Below, in pieces: positions 7,439-17,360 of a DNA stretch of 64,000 nt. The stretch spans positions 6,805,001 through 6,869,000 of the forward strand of contig NZ_JAJOZB010000001.1 of the NCBI RefSeq assembly GCF_023701745.1, given 5' to 3'. Source of the DNA: Streptomyces sp. RKAG293 (lineage in GTDB: Bacteria > Actinomycetota > Actinomycetes > Streptomycetales > Streptomycetaceae). Position 1 is the first letter of the stretch; each line of letters starts with the position of its first letter. Under the pieces are notes generated by a model. The model was not told the DNA's origin and ran no database searches. It worked only from the letters and a program-made list of their open reading frames with translations. A program made the position numbers and the translations under genes.

Positions 7439-9762
7439 GGGTGCGTCGCGAACAGGTCCGCGACCGGTACGGTGCCGCGGTGGTGAGTGCCCGTCAGCCG
7501 GTCGGTCCAGTCGCCCGGCGGCAGGGCCAGTTCGCTGTCCCGCCAGCCGCCCGCCTGCTCCAGACCGTGCGAGAGACGGGTGACGGCGGTGATCGAGCGT
7601 CCGGTCCTGACGAAGGCGACGCAGTGCGCGGCGGCCGGGCCGGTGGCGTGCAGGGGCTCGTACGTGGCCTCGGCGCCGAACCAGCCGGGGTGCTCGCGGC
7701 GCAGCAGCAGCGCCGTCGTCGTCACCAGCTCCTTCGGGCCGTCCGGCCCGCCCGCCCGCCGGTCCTCCGGCCGGTACGGGCGGCGGTTGTCGGGATCGAC
7801 GAGGAGCAGCTGGGGGTGCTCGTCGCCCTGGTAGATGTCCGGTACGCCCGGCATCGTCAGATGCAGCAGCACCGCGCCGAGCCGGTTGACCTGTGAGGGC
7901 GCCTCGATCGCGCGCGAGATGTCGGCGGTCGCGTAGTAGGTCGGCCCGGTGATCAGCTCGCGGGTGAAGGTGTCGAGCCGCTTCTCGTACGCCGGGTCCT
8001 GCTCCGTCCAGCTGGTGCGCAGCCCCGCCTCGCGTTCCGACTTCAGCAGCGTCGCGGCGACCACGTCCTCGGCGCCGTAGCTGCAGAAGACCACGGCGTA
8101 CTGCCACGCCAGGTACTCGGCGTGCCGGTCGACCAGCGGAATGCCGGCGCGGGTGAAGTAGCTGCGCAGATGGTCCGATTCGCGGCGCAGCCAGGTCCGC
8201 CAGAGGGCCGGGTGCTCCGAGATCGCGGCGAGCCGGGCGCGGACGTCGGCGCTGCGCTTGGTGTCGTGGGTGGACAGGACGGTGCCGGTGGCCGGCCAGT
8301 CGCGCTGGAGGCGGGCGCAGAAGGCGTGGAACTCCTCCGGAGTGGTGGTGGGGTGCGCGGGGTCGCGGCCGACCTCGTTGAGCGGCAGCAGCGGGTACCA
8401 GCGGTAGAAGGCGGTGTCCTCGACGGCCTTGGCGTGCAGCGCGGAGGCGACCTGGGCGAAGCGGACCGCGAAGCGGGCGTCCGCGCCGAGCGCGAGATCA
8501 CGGATCTCCGCCGCGCCCGGCACCCCCGCCTCGCGGGCCGCGGTCTCCAGCATGGTGACCGCCTCGGCCGGCGCGTCCTCGCCCGGCACGACGTAGGGGC
8601 GGTAGACCGGCAGCCGGACCAGCAGCTCGCGGATGGCCCGGCGCAGCACGGCCGGGTCCTGGTCCGGCAGCGCGCGGGCCGCGGTGCGTCCGAGCCGGCT
8701 CACCTCGGCGGCCAGGTCCCGGGTCACGATCTTGTAGGCGGCGCGCCGAGCGGTGGGCGCCCACTCGCCGCCCCGGTCGGCGTCCTGGCCGGTGAAGTCG
8801 GCGTACCCCGCGGTGATCCGCTCCACCCCGGCCGGATCGGCGAACAGCCCGTCGACCCGGTCCAGGGAGTCGTACCCGGTGGTCCCCGCGCAGGCCCAGT
8901 CGGCGGGCAGCCGCTCGTCATGGCCGAGGATCTTCTCCACGACGGTCCAGCGGCCGCCGGTCGCCGTGGCCAGCCGGCGCAGATATCCGGCGGGGTCGGC
9001 GAGGCCGTCGGGATGGTCGATGCGCAGGCCGTCCACGACCCCTTCGCGCAGCAGCTCCAGGAGCTTGGCGTGGGTCGCGTCGAAGACCTCCGGGTCCTCG
9101 ACCCGGACCGCGATCAGATCGGAAATCGTGAAGAAGCGCCGGTAGTTGAGATCGGTCCGCGCCTCCCGCCAGTGGGCGAGCCGGTACCACTGGGCGTCGA
9201 GCAGCGCGCGCAGCGGGAGCTCCTCGGTGCCGGCCCGCAGCGGGAAGGCGTGGTCGTAGTAGCGCAGCACCGGCTCGCCGAGCGCCTTGTCGTCCTCGAC
9301 CCGCAGCCGGCCCAGCACCTCGTCGAGCGGGGCGCCCAGGACCGGCATCAGCAGCTTGCCGTCCAGCGCCGCCCAGTCGATGTCGAACCACCGGGCGTAG
9401 GGGGAGTCCGTCCCTTCCCGCAGTACCGACCACAGCGGGCGGCTGAGGTACTCCGGAGCCGGTACCGCCATGTGGTTGGGCACGGTGTCCAGGACGAGGC
9501 CGAGCCCGTGCGCCCGGGCGGTCCTGGACAGCGCCCGCAGCCCCTCCTCACCGCCCAGCTCCGCGCTGATCCGGGTGTGGTCGACCACGTCGTACCCGTG
9601 CGTGGAGCCGGGCGCGGCCTGCAGCACCGGGGACAGATGCAGATGGGAGACGCCGAGCGCGGCGAGGTGGGGCACCACCGCCTCGGCGTCGGCGAACGTG
9701 AAGTCCGGTTGCAGCTGCAGCCGGTAGGTGGCAGTGGGCACGGCGGCCGTCGGCGGGGTCAT
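7417..9762 (-). CDS. treY: Maltooligosyltrehalose synthase (TreY)
   Basis: Converts the reducing-end alpha-1,4 bond of maltodextrins to the alpha,alpha-1,1 bond of trehalose (GH13 family). The 781-residue length fits TreY. Visible motifs are ATYRLQLQPDFTFADA at the N-terminus, HGYDVVDHTRISAELGG, LDTVPNHM, GLRIDHPDGLADP (the nucleophile-Asp region of GH13), and VPDIYQGDE near the C-terminus. I chose the ATG at 9762 because the conserved part begins ten residues later; a GTG at 9786 with an AGGA sequence just upstream is a possible longer start. It lies 51 bp downstream of glgX in the same direction, so the pair probably forms one glycogen-to-trehalose unit. TreZ, which would release trehalose, is not in the window. 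Confidence 0.95.
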   Translation of the reverse strand: MTPPTAAVPTATYRLQLQPDFTFADAEAVVPHLAALGVSHLHLSPVLQAAPGSTHGYDVVDHTRISAELGGEEGLRALSRTARAHGLGLVLDTVPNHMAVPAPEYLSRPLWSVLREGTDSPYARWFDIDWAALDGKLLMPVLGAPLDEVLGRLRVEDDKALGEPVLRYYDHAFPLRAGTEELPLRALLDAQWYRLAHWREARTDLNYRRFFTISDLIAVRVEDPEVFDATHAKLLELLREGVVDGLRIDHPDGLADPAGYLRRLATATGGRWTVVEKILGHDERLPADWACAGTTGYDSLDRVDGLFADPAGVERITAGYADFTGQDADRGGEWAPTARRAAYKIVTRDLAAEVSRLGRTAARALPDQDPAVLRRAIRELLVRLPVYRPYVVPGEDAPAEAVTMLETAAREAGVPGAAEIRDLALGADARFAVRFAQVASALHAKAVEDTAFYRWYPLLPLNEVGRDPAHPTTTPEEFHAFCARLQRDWPATGTVLSTHDTKRSADVRARLAAISEHPALWRTWLRRESDHLRSYFTRAGIPLVDRHAEYLAWQYAVVFCSYGAEDVVAATLLKSEREAGLRTSWTEQDPAYEKRLDTFTRELITGPTYYATADISRAIEAPSQVNRLGAVLLHLTMPGVPDIYQGDEHPQLLLVDPDNRRPYRPEDRRAGGPDGPKELVTTTALLLRREHPGWFGAEATYEPLHATGPAAAHCVAFVRTGRSITAVTRLSHGLEQAGGWRDSELALPPGDWTDRLTGTHHRGTVPVADLFATHPVALLTS

Positions 9763-9813
9763 GCAGGAGTGCGTACCCCGCCGCACGGTCCTACGATCAC
9801 ATCGACCGATCGA

Positions 9814-11934
<2,121 letters not shown>

Positions 11935-12005
11935 GTCGCGACTCTTCCACTCCGGGACCGGATGACGGTAGGCCGCTCGCCCGGTCACATCGTTGTCAAC
12001 GCTGT

Positions 12006-12057
12006 ATCTTCGCGTAGATGTGGGGGCAAAAGTGCCATTTGCGAAGATCGGATCTTC
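12006..12057. promoter_or_regulatory. Cluster of ATCTTCGC/GCGAAGAT repeats between glgX and the HEPN gene
   Basis: ATCTTCGC at 12006-12013 is mirrored by GCGAAGAT at 12041-12048. The second copy is also half of a perfect 15-bp palindrome, GAAGATCGGATCTTC, at 12043-12057. An inner GGCA-AAAG-TGCC hairpin sits between them. The arrangement suggests two to three binding sites for one dimeric regulator in this 282-bp divergent region. The nearby TTGACA on the minus strand could be part of a glgX promoter, but I see no convincing -10. Confidence 0.4.
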
Positions 12058-12216
12058 CCCGGAAAGGGTTCAGTACGTCACCCGGTGTCCCAACGGTCAG
12101 CAACCGTAAGGGTGATGACGCGGTGCGGTTGTAGTCAAGTAGGGTCGATAGGGCTGCGGTGCCACCCGGTGGGCAGTAGCCTTCCTTGATCGTGGACGGG
12201 GGAGGGAGGCGGTGGC

Positions 12217-13461
12217 GTGGTGACGTCGGGAGGCCTTGTGCTCCCCAGTGGCGGAGATCAGGGAGACCAGAGCGGCGCCACTGCCGACGGTGCGCCCGGC
12301 GCGGTCACGCTCGCGCAGCCGTTGGAGATAGGAGCGGAACTGGACTGGGGCGCCGACGCCTGGGCGGAGGTGCGCACCCGTGCCAGCCGCGCCGGGCGGG
12401 CATACGTCTGGCTCAACCTCGTCGAGCAGCGCCTGCGCGCCGTCGTGAACGCCGTGCTGCGCCCGATCTACGAGCCCGTGCACGGCGAGGAGTGGGTGGT
12501 CGCCGCCGCGGGCCCGGCCGGACACGAATGGGTGCAGCGCGCTGCCGCCGTCCGTGAGGTCAGCCGCCGCAAGGGCTTCCTGCTCGACCCCGCCGACGAC
12601 AACATCCTCAGCTTCCTGACCCTCCCGCAGCTGCGGGAACTCGTCGTGCAGCACTGGCCGTGCTTCGAGCCGTACTTCGACGAGCGCCGCGATCTCGAAC
12701 TCGCGCTCGACGAGCTCGAGGTCGCCCGGCATGTCGTCTCCCGCAACCGCGCGCTGTCCCGCACCGTCCTCGCGCAGGCCGAACGGGCCGCCGCCCGGCT
12801 GCTGGACATCCTCGGTTCCGGATCCGGCTACGCGGCGGCCGACCGGCTCCCCGTCGACGTCGTCGAGGAACTGGTCGCCGACCGCTACGCCGATGTCGTC
12901 GGCGTCTACTCCGACCGGGTCCGGCTCCAGCGCCAGCTGCCCGCCGAGGACCTCTTCGGCTCGGCGCACCGGCTGGACGCGATAGGCATCGGCCTGAACC
13001 TCCTCGTGCAGAACTACTCCGGCCGCCGGCTGATGCGGCTCGCGGAGTCGGGCTGCCGTATCCGGCTGCTCTTCCTCAACCCCGCCAGCAGCGCGGTCCG
13101 CCGCCGGGAGCGCGAGCTGGGGCTCGGGCGCGGCGAGCTGAGCCGCTCCGTCGAGATGAACATCATGCACATGCGCCGGGTCCGGGCCCGGCTGCGCGAC
13201 CCCGCGGCCTTCGAGATCCGGGTCTTCGACGAGACCCCGCGCTTCACCGCGTACCTCGTCGACGGCGACAGCGCCGACGGACTCGCGGTCGTCCAGTCCT
13301 ATCTGCGCAAGGCCCGCGGGATGGAGGTCCCGGTGATGGTGCTGCGCGGTCCCTCGCGCCATGTCGTCAAGGACGACCGGCGCGGTGAGCACAGCGGACT
13401 CTTCGACGTCTACCGCGAGGAGTTCGAAGGAGTCTGGGCCGACTCCCGGCCGGTGTCCTGA
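12217..13461 (+). CDS. SAV_2148-family HEPN domain protein
   Basis: A 414-residue cytoplasmic protein of a family conserved in Streptomyces. I recognise it from its central sequence, including SFLTLPQLRELVVQHW and SRSVEMNIMHMRRVRA. Residues about 45 to 190 are helical and HEPN-like, with R82 and H89 spaced as R-x6-H (RPIYEPVH), compatible with the HEPN RNase motif R-x4-6-H. Residues about 255 to 400 (SGRRLMRLAESGCRIRLLFL, then FTAYLVDG) resemble the PLD-like DUF5919 module found in some XRE regulators, without HKD motifs. No function is established. GTG 12217 or GTG 12220 can start it; both follow a strong GGAGGGAGG site. Neighbours are divergent glgX and a downstream DEDDh exonuclease. Confidence 0.85.
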   Translation: MVTSGGLVLPSGGDQGDQSGATADGAPGAVTLAQPLEIGAELDWGADAWAEVRTRASRAGRAYVWLNLVEQRLRAVVNAVLRPIYEPVHGEEWVVAAAGPAGHEWVQRAAAVREVSRRKGFLLDPADDNILSFLTLPQLRELVVQHWPCFEPYFDERRDLELALDELEVARHVVSRNRALSRTVLAQAERAAARLLDILGSGSGYAAADRLPVDVVEELVADRYADVVGVYSDRVRLQRQLPAEDLFGSAHRLDAIGIGLNLLVQNYSGRRLMRLAESGCRIRLLFLNPASSAVRRRERELGLGRGELSRSVEMNIMHMRRVRARLRDPAAFEIRVFDETPRFTAYLVDGDSADGLAVVQSYLRKARGMEVPVMVLRGPSRHVVKDDRRGEHSGLFDVYREEFEGVWADSRPVS

Positions 13462-13473
13462 CACCCGGGGTTC

Positions 13474-13491
13474 CGCGTCCGGCCGGACGCG
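13474..13491 (+). terminator. GC-rich palindrome after the HEPN gene
   Basis: CGCGTCCGGCCGGACGCG is a perfect 18-bp palindrome beginning 13 bp after the HEPN stop. It has no designed loop, so the hairpin tip would open by a few pairs. A second, smaller symmetry (CCACTG-T-CAGTGG, 13516-13528) lies between it and the exonuclease start and might be an operator. Confidence 0.5.
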
Positions 13492-13577
13492 CCCGGCGGC
13501 GCGGACCCGGGGGACCCACTGTCAGTGGTGCACGAGAGGATGGCAGAGCACACGGGGGACCAGTGGGAGGTAGGCGC

Positions 13578-14360
13578 ATGGCATGGCATCGGGAGCTGCT
13601 CGTCGGCTTCGACCTGGAGACGACGGGGACGGACCCGCACGAGGCGCGGATCGTCACGGCCGCGGTGACCGAGGTCAAGGGCGGTGAGCCGATACGGCAC
13701 CGGGAGTGGCTCGTCGATCCCGGCGTGGCCATTCCCGAGGGCGCGACCGCCATCCACGGCATCACGACCGAGCGGGCCGTGGCGGAGGGCCGCCCCGCCC
13801 GGGAGGCCGTCGCCGAGATAGCCCGCGCGCTGCGCGAGTACTGGGCGGACGGTGTACCGGTCGTCGTCTACAACGCCCCCTTCGACCTGAGCCTGCTCGC
13901 CGCCGAGCTGCGCCGCCATGAGCTGCCCGGCCTCGGCGGCGCCCCCGGCCCGGCCGTCGGACCGGTCCTGGACCCGCTGGTCATGGACCGGGCGCTGGAC
14001 AAGTACCGCAAGGGCAAGCGCAATCTGGAGGCCGCCTGCGCGGTGTACGGGGTGGTGCTGGACGACGCGCACGAGGCGGGCGCCGACGCCCTCGCCGCCG
14101 TCCGGGTCGCCCGCGCGCTGGGCGAGCGGTACCCGGAGGCCGGCGAGGCCGAGCTCTGGGACCTGCACCGCTCCCAGATCCGCTGGTACACCGACTGGGC
14201 CACCGGCTACCAGAAGTGGCTGCGCCGGGACCGCGACCCGGAGGCCGTCGTCGACGCGTCCTGGCCGCTGCGGCTGGACGCTCTGCTCCCGCAGCAGCGC
14301 GCCGCGCCGGTCGGCGGCGTCCCGCTGCTGGACGAGTCGGATCTGCCGGGCCAGGGCTGA
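13578..14360 (+). CDS. DEDDh 3'-5' exonuclease (DnaQ-like)
   Basis: A 260-residue exonuclease-fold protein related to the DNA polymerase III epsilon proofreading subunit. The motifs are Exo I FDLETTG (D and E), Exo II NAPFDLSLL (D), and Exo III HEAGADALAAV (H and D), a complete DEDDh set, so it should be active on DNA or RNA 3' ends with two metal ions. The C-terminal 90 residues (WDLHRSQIRWYTDWATGYQ) are a Streptomyces-type extension; there is no BRCT or helicase domain. The ATG at 13578 has GGGAGG at 9 nt. It lies 116 bp after the HEPN gene in the same direction, with a hairpin between, so co-transcription is uncertain. Confidence 0.93.
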   Translation: MAWHRELLVGFDLETTGTDPHEARIVTAAVTEVKGGEPIRHREWLVDPGVAIPEGATAIHGITTERAVAEGRPAREAVAEIARALREYWADGVPVVVYNAPFDLSLLAAELRRHELPGLGGAPGPAVGPVLDPLVMDRALDKYRKGKRNLEAACAVYGVVLDDAHEAGADALAAVRVARALGERYPEAGEAELWDLHRSQIRWYTDWATGYQKWLRRDRDPEAVVDASWPLRLDALLPQQRAAPVGGVPLLDESDLPGQG

Positions 14361-14397
14361 CTCCCTCCGGCGCCCGCAGGGACGTGGACGCCCTCGT

Positions 14398-15345
14398 TCA
14401 GAACGGGTACCAGCGCACCGTCGGATCGCCGTCCCGCAGGGACGCGACGCGGCGGCGGAACTCGGCGAGTGCCGCCGGGTTCGCGGGCGCGTGCTGGGCG
14501 ACCCAGGCGCAGCTCGCGGTCTCCCGCGCGCCGCGCAGCACGGCGCAGCCGTCCCACTCGCGCACGTCCCAGCCGTAGGCCGCCGTGAACGTGTCGTAGG
14601 CGGCCGGGTCGAGACCGTAGCGGTCCCGGCTGAGCGCCATCACCACCAGATCGTGTTCGCGCAGATCGGAGGAGAACGTCTCCAGGTCGACGAGCACCGG
14701 CCCGTCGGGGCCGACCTGGACGTTGCGCGGCAGCGCGTCGCCGTGCACCGGGCCGCGCGGCAGCCGGGGCGTCAGCGCGGAGGCCGTCGCGGCGAATCCG
14801 TCCCGCCGGTCGCGCAGATAAGCGGCGTCCGCCGGGTCGATCGCCTCACCCGCGAGCCGCAGCCAGCGCTCCACCCCGCCCAGCAGATCGCGTGGCGGCA
14901 GCACGGGGGCGGACGGGCCCGACGGCTCCGGCAGCGCGTGCACCAGCCGCAGCAGTCCGGCGAGGTCGGCGGGCCCGGCGGGGCGCACCGGCTCGGGCAG
15001 CCGCACCCAGTACGTGACGGGATGGCCGTCGACCAGCCGGGCCCGCGGCGAGGCCGCCCGGACCGCCGGCACATCGTGCTCCGCCAGCCAGCCGGCGATC
15101 CGCACCTCGCGCTCGGCGCGCTCGAGCAGTTCGGCGCTGCGGGCGACCTTGACGACGAGACCGTCGCCCACCGCGAACACCGCGTTCTCGCCCAGCGCCA
15201 GCAGCCGCGCCCCGGCCGCGTCCGGCGCCCCGGAGACCGCCGGATCCGCTGCGGAGGCCGCGGCGGAAGCCGCCGCGGGCCTCGCCGCTGCCGCCAGGAC
15301 GGCCCGTGCCCGTTCCTCCGTGAACGCCGTGCCCGATTGCTCCAC
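14398..15345 (-). CDS. Aminoglycoside phosphotransferase (APH)-family kinase-like protein
   Basis: A 315-residue protein-kinase-like fold of the APH family. The catalytic loop is GPVHGDALPRNVQV (HGD and N) and the metal-binding Asp lies in VLVDLETFSSD. The N-terminal lobe has a Lys in GLVVKVARSAELLERAEREV. Residues 15 to 45 are a low-complexity Ala-rich linker. Members phosphorylate aminoglycosides, homoserine, choline or other alcohols; this one has no close resistance-gene signature, so the substrate is unknown. The start is the GTG at 15345. It is convergent with the exonuclease and divergent from the sugar importer, with no sign of functional linkage. Confidence 0.85.
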   Translation of the reverse strand: MEQSGTAFTEERARAVLAAAARPAAASAAASAADPAVSGAPDAAGARLLALGENAVFAVGDGLVVKVARSAELLERAEREVRIAGWLAEHDVPAVRAASPRARLVDGHPVTYWVRLPEPVRPAGPADLAGLLRLVHALPEPSGPSAPVLPPRDLLGGVERWLRLAGEAIDPADAAYLRDRRDGFAATASALTPRLPRGPVHGDALPRNVQVGPDGPVLVDLETFSSDLREHDLVVMALSRDRYGLDPAAYDTFTAAYGWDVREWDGCAVLRGARETASCAWVAQHAPANPAALAEFRRRVASLRDGDPTVRWYPF

Positions 15346-15558
15346 GACCGCCTCCGCCGTTCCCCGTTCGAATGATCACCGACAGTCTCGCACCTGCCCG
15401 CGGGCAGCCGCCCGCGGCCGCCCGCCCGGAGCCGACGTGCCGTCACATGGTCTTGACGGGCCGCCCGGGGGTCCGGACCATGACGGGGGCCCGCCGGGGC
15501 CGGCTCCGCACCGGCCGGGCGGCCCGTCCGACGGAGCCGCGCGAAGGAGCCGCCTGCC

Positions 15559-16464
15559 GTGACCCTGGCCACCGCGCCACCCAGGACCCGCCCGCGGCGT
15601 CATGACCGGGGCGTGTGGTTCCTCGTCCTCCCGGCACTGATCCCGATCCTGCTGCTGAGCGTCGGACCGCTGCTGTACGGGATCGGGCTCGCGTTCACCG
15701 ACTCGCAGTCGGGCCGCACCCAGCCGACCCGGTGGACCGGGCTGCAGAACTTCTCCGACCTGCTGCACGACTCCCTCTTCTGGGACTCGTTCCGGATCGG
15801 CCTGGTGTGGGCGGTCGGGGTGACCGTGCCCCAGTTCCTGCTCGCGCTCGGCCTGGCGCTGCTGCTCAACCAGCCGCTGCGGATGCGCTGGCTGGCCCGC
15901 GCGCTGGCCATCGTCCCGTGGGCGATGCCGGAGGTCGTCGTCGGCATCATGTGGCGGCTCGTCTACCACCCGGACGCGGGCGTGCTCAACGAGACGCTGC
16001 GCCAACTCCACCTCGGCGACGGCACCGACTGGCTCGCCGGGCTGTCCACCGCGCTGCCCGCCGTGATCGTCGTCGGCATCTGGGCGGGGATGCCGACCAC
16101 CACCGTCTCGCTCCTCGCCGGGCTGCAGAACGTACCGCGCGAGCTGCACGAGGCCGCCGCGGTGGACGGCGCCGGCGCCTGGCGCAGATTCCGGACGGTG
16201 ACCTGGCCCGCGCTCCGGCCGGTGGCGCTCGCCATGACGGCCCTGAACTTCATCTGGAACTTCAACTCGTTCGCGCTGGTCTATGTACTCACCAACGGCG
16301 GTCCCGGCGGCCGCACCCGGCTGCCGATGCTCTTCGCCTACGAAGAGGCCTTCCGCTACGGGCAGTTCGGCTATGCGGCGGCGATGGGCTGCGTCATGGT
16401 CGCGGTGATCTCCGTACTCCTGGCCGTGTATCTGGCCGGCCGGCTCAAGGGGGACGACCAGTGA
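15559..16464 (+). CDS. Sugar ABC transporter permease (MalF/UgpA-like)
   Basis: A 301-residue inner-membrane permease with six hydrophobic segments. The EAA loop that docks the ATPase reads LHEAAAVDGAGAWRRFRTVT near residue 195. It is the first gene of a three-gene importer with the second permease (4-bp GTGA overlap) and the binding lipoprotein. The GTG at 15559 follows GAAGGAG at 10 nt. No ATPase is encoded nearby, as for many Streptomyces CUT1 importers that share the MsiK ATPase. The 213-bp upstream region has a small palindrome, GGTCCGGACC (near 15470), but no adjacent regulator gene. Confidence 0.92.
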   Translation: MTLATAPPRTRPRRHDRGVWFLVLPALIPILLLSVGPLLYGIGLAFTDSQSGRTQPTRWTGLQNFSDLLHDSLFWDSFRIGLVWAVGVTVPQFLLALGLALLLNQPLRMRWLARALAIVPWAMPEVVVGIMWRLVYHPDAGVLNETLRQLHLGDGTDWLAGLSTALPAVIVVGIWAGMPTTTVSLLAGLQNVPRELHEAAAVDGAGAWRRFRTVTWPALRPVALAMTALNFIWNFNSFALVYVLTNGGPGGRTRLPMLFAYEEAFRYGQFGYAAAMGCVMVAVISVLLAVYLAGRLKGDDQ

Positions 16465-17360
16465 CGACCGCCCGCACCCCGACCGCCCGCACACATGCCG
16501 CCCGCACCCCGACCGCCCGCACCCGGCTGATCAAGCGCCGGGCCGGCCGCACCGGCCAGTACCTCGCGCTCGTCGGCTATCTGGTCTTCCTCGGCTTCCC
16601 GCTGCTGTGGCTGGTCTCGACGGCGTTCAAACCGCCGCGCGAGCTGGCCACCCTGCACCCCACCTGGTGGCCGAAGCACCCGACCCTCGACAACTTCCGG
16701 CAGGCCTTCGACGAGCAGCCGCTGCTGCACGCCGCACTGAACAGCCTGCTGGTGGCGCTGAGCTCCGCCGTCATCGCGGTGCTCCTCGCGACGCCGATGG
16801 CGTACGTGATGGCGCGGCACCGCTCACGGCTGAGCCGGGCCGCCACCGGGTGGGTCGTGGTCAGCCAGGCGTTCCCGTTCGTGCTGGTGATCATTCCGCT
16901 GTTCCTGATCCTCAAGCGACTGCATCTGATCAACGCGCTGCCGGGCCTCGTGATGGTCTACGTCGTCTGGACGCTGCCGTTCGCGCTGTGGATGCTGACG
17001 GGCTACGTCCGCGCCGTGCCGCGCGAGCTGGAGGAGGCCGCCGCGGTCGACGGCGCCGGCCGGCTCCGCACCCTCGTCTCGATCACCGCGCCGCTGCTCG
17101 CCCCCGGCATCGTCGCCACCGGCCTGTTCGCCTTCATCACCGCGTGGAACGAGTTCTTCTTCGCGCTGGTGCTGCTGAAAACCCCGGAGAAGCAGACCAT
17201 GCCGATCATCCTCACCCACTTCATCGGCGCCGAGGGCGTCGCGGACCTCGGTCCGCTCGCCGCCGCGGCGCTGCTCGCGACCCTTCCCAGCCTGCTGCTC
17301 TTCGCACTGATCCAGCGGCGGATCGCCGGCGGCATGGTGGCCGGGGCGGTGAAGGGCTGA
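16461..17360 (+). CDS. Sugar ABC transporter permease (MalG/UgpE-like)
   Basis: A 299-residue partner permease. The EAA loop is LEEAAAVDGAGRLRTLVSIT, and there are six membrane segments. The GTG at 16461 overlaps the upstream stop (GTGA), giving translational coupling. The N-terminal 24 residues are unusual: they repeat the unit TARTP/AART and are encoded by a 30-bp in-frame duplication (16469-16492 and 16499-16522). They form a positively charged, Thr/Ala/Arg cytoplasmic tail that is not needed by the family. The next gene overlaps this stop by one base. Confidence 0.93.
   Translation: MTTARTPTARTHAARTPTARTRLIKRRAGRTGQYLALVGYLVFLGFPLLWLVSTAFKPPRELATLHPTWWPKHPTLDNFRQAFDEQPLLHAALNSLLVALSSAVIAVLLATPMAYVMARHRSRLSRAATGWVVVSQAFPFVLVIIPLFLILKRLHLINALPGLVMVYVVWTLPFALWMLTGYVRAVPRELEEAAAVDGAGRLRTLVSITAPLLAPGIVATGLFAFITAWNEFFFALVLLKTPEKQTMPIILTHFIGAEGVADLGPLAAAALLATLPSLLLFALIQRRIAGGMVAGAVKG
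16469..16522 (+). repeat. 24-bp direct repeat inside the second permease gene
   Basis: CGCCCGCACCCCGACCGCCC plus GCAC occurs at 16469-16492 and again at 16499-16522, a 30-bp period that keeps the reading frame. It encodes the TART-rich N-terminal tail. Slippage could vary the copy number without breaking the gene. Confidence 0.85.

Noticed and set aside
12217..14360. HEPN gene plus exonuclease as a phage defence island
   Set aside because: The HEPN family is broadly conserved in Streptomyces and there is no antitoxin partner, mobility gene or base-composition change; recorded only as a cautious finding.
15440..15480. TTGACG and GGTCCGGACC as promoter and operator of the sugar importer
   Set aside because: No acceptable -10 lies at the right spacing, and a 10-bp GC palindrome is expected by chance at this base composition. 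Kept only as a remark.
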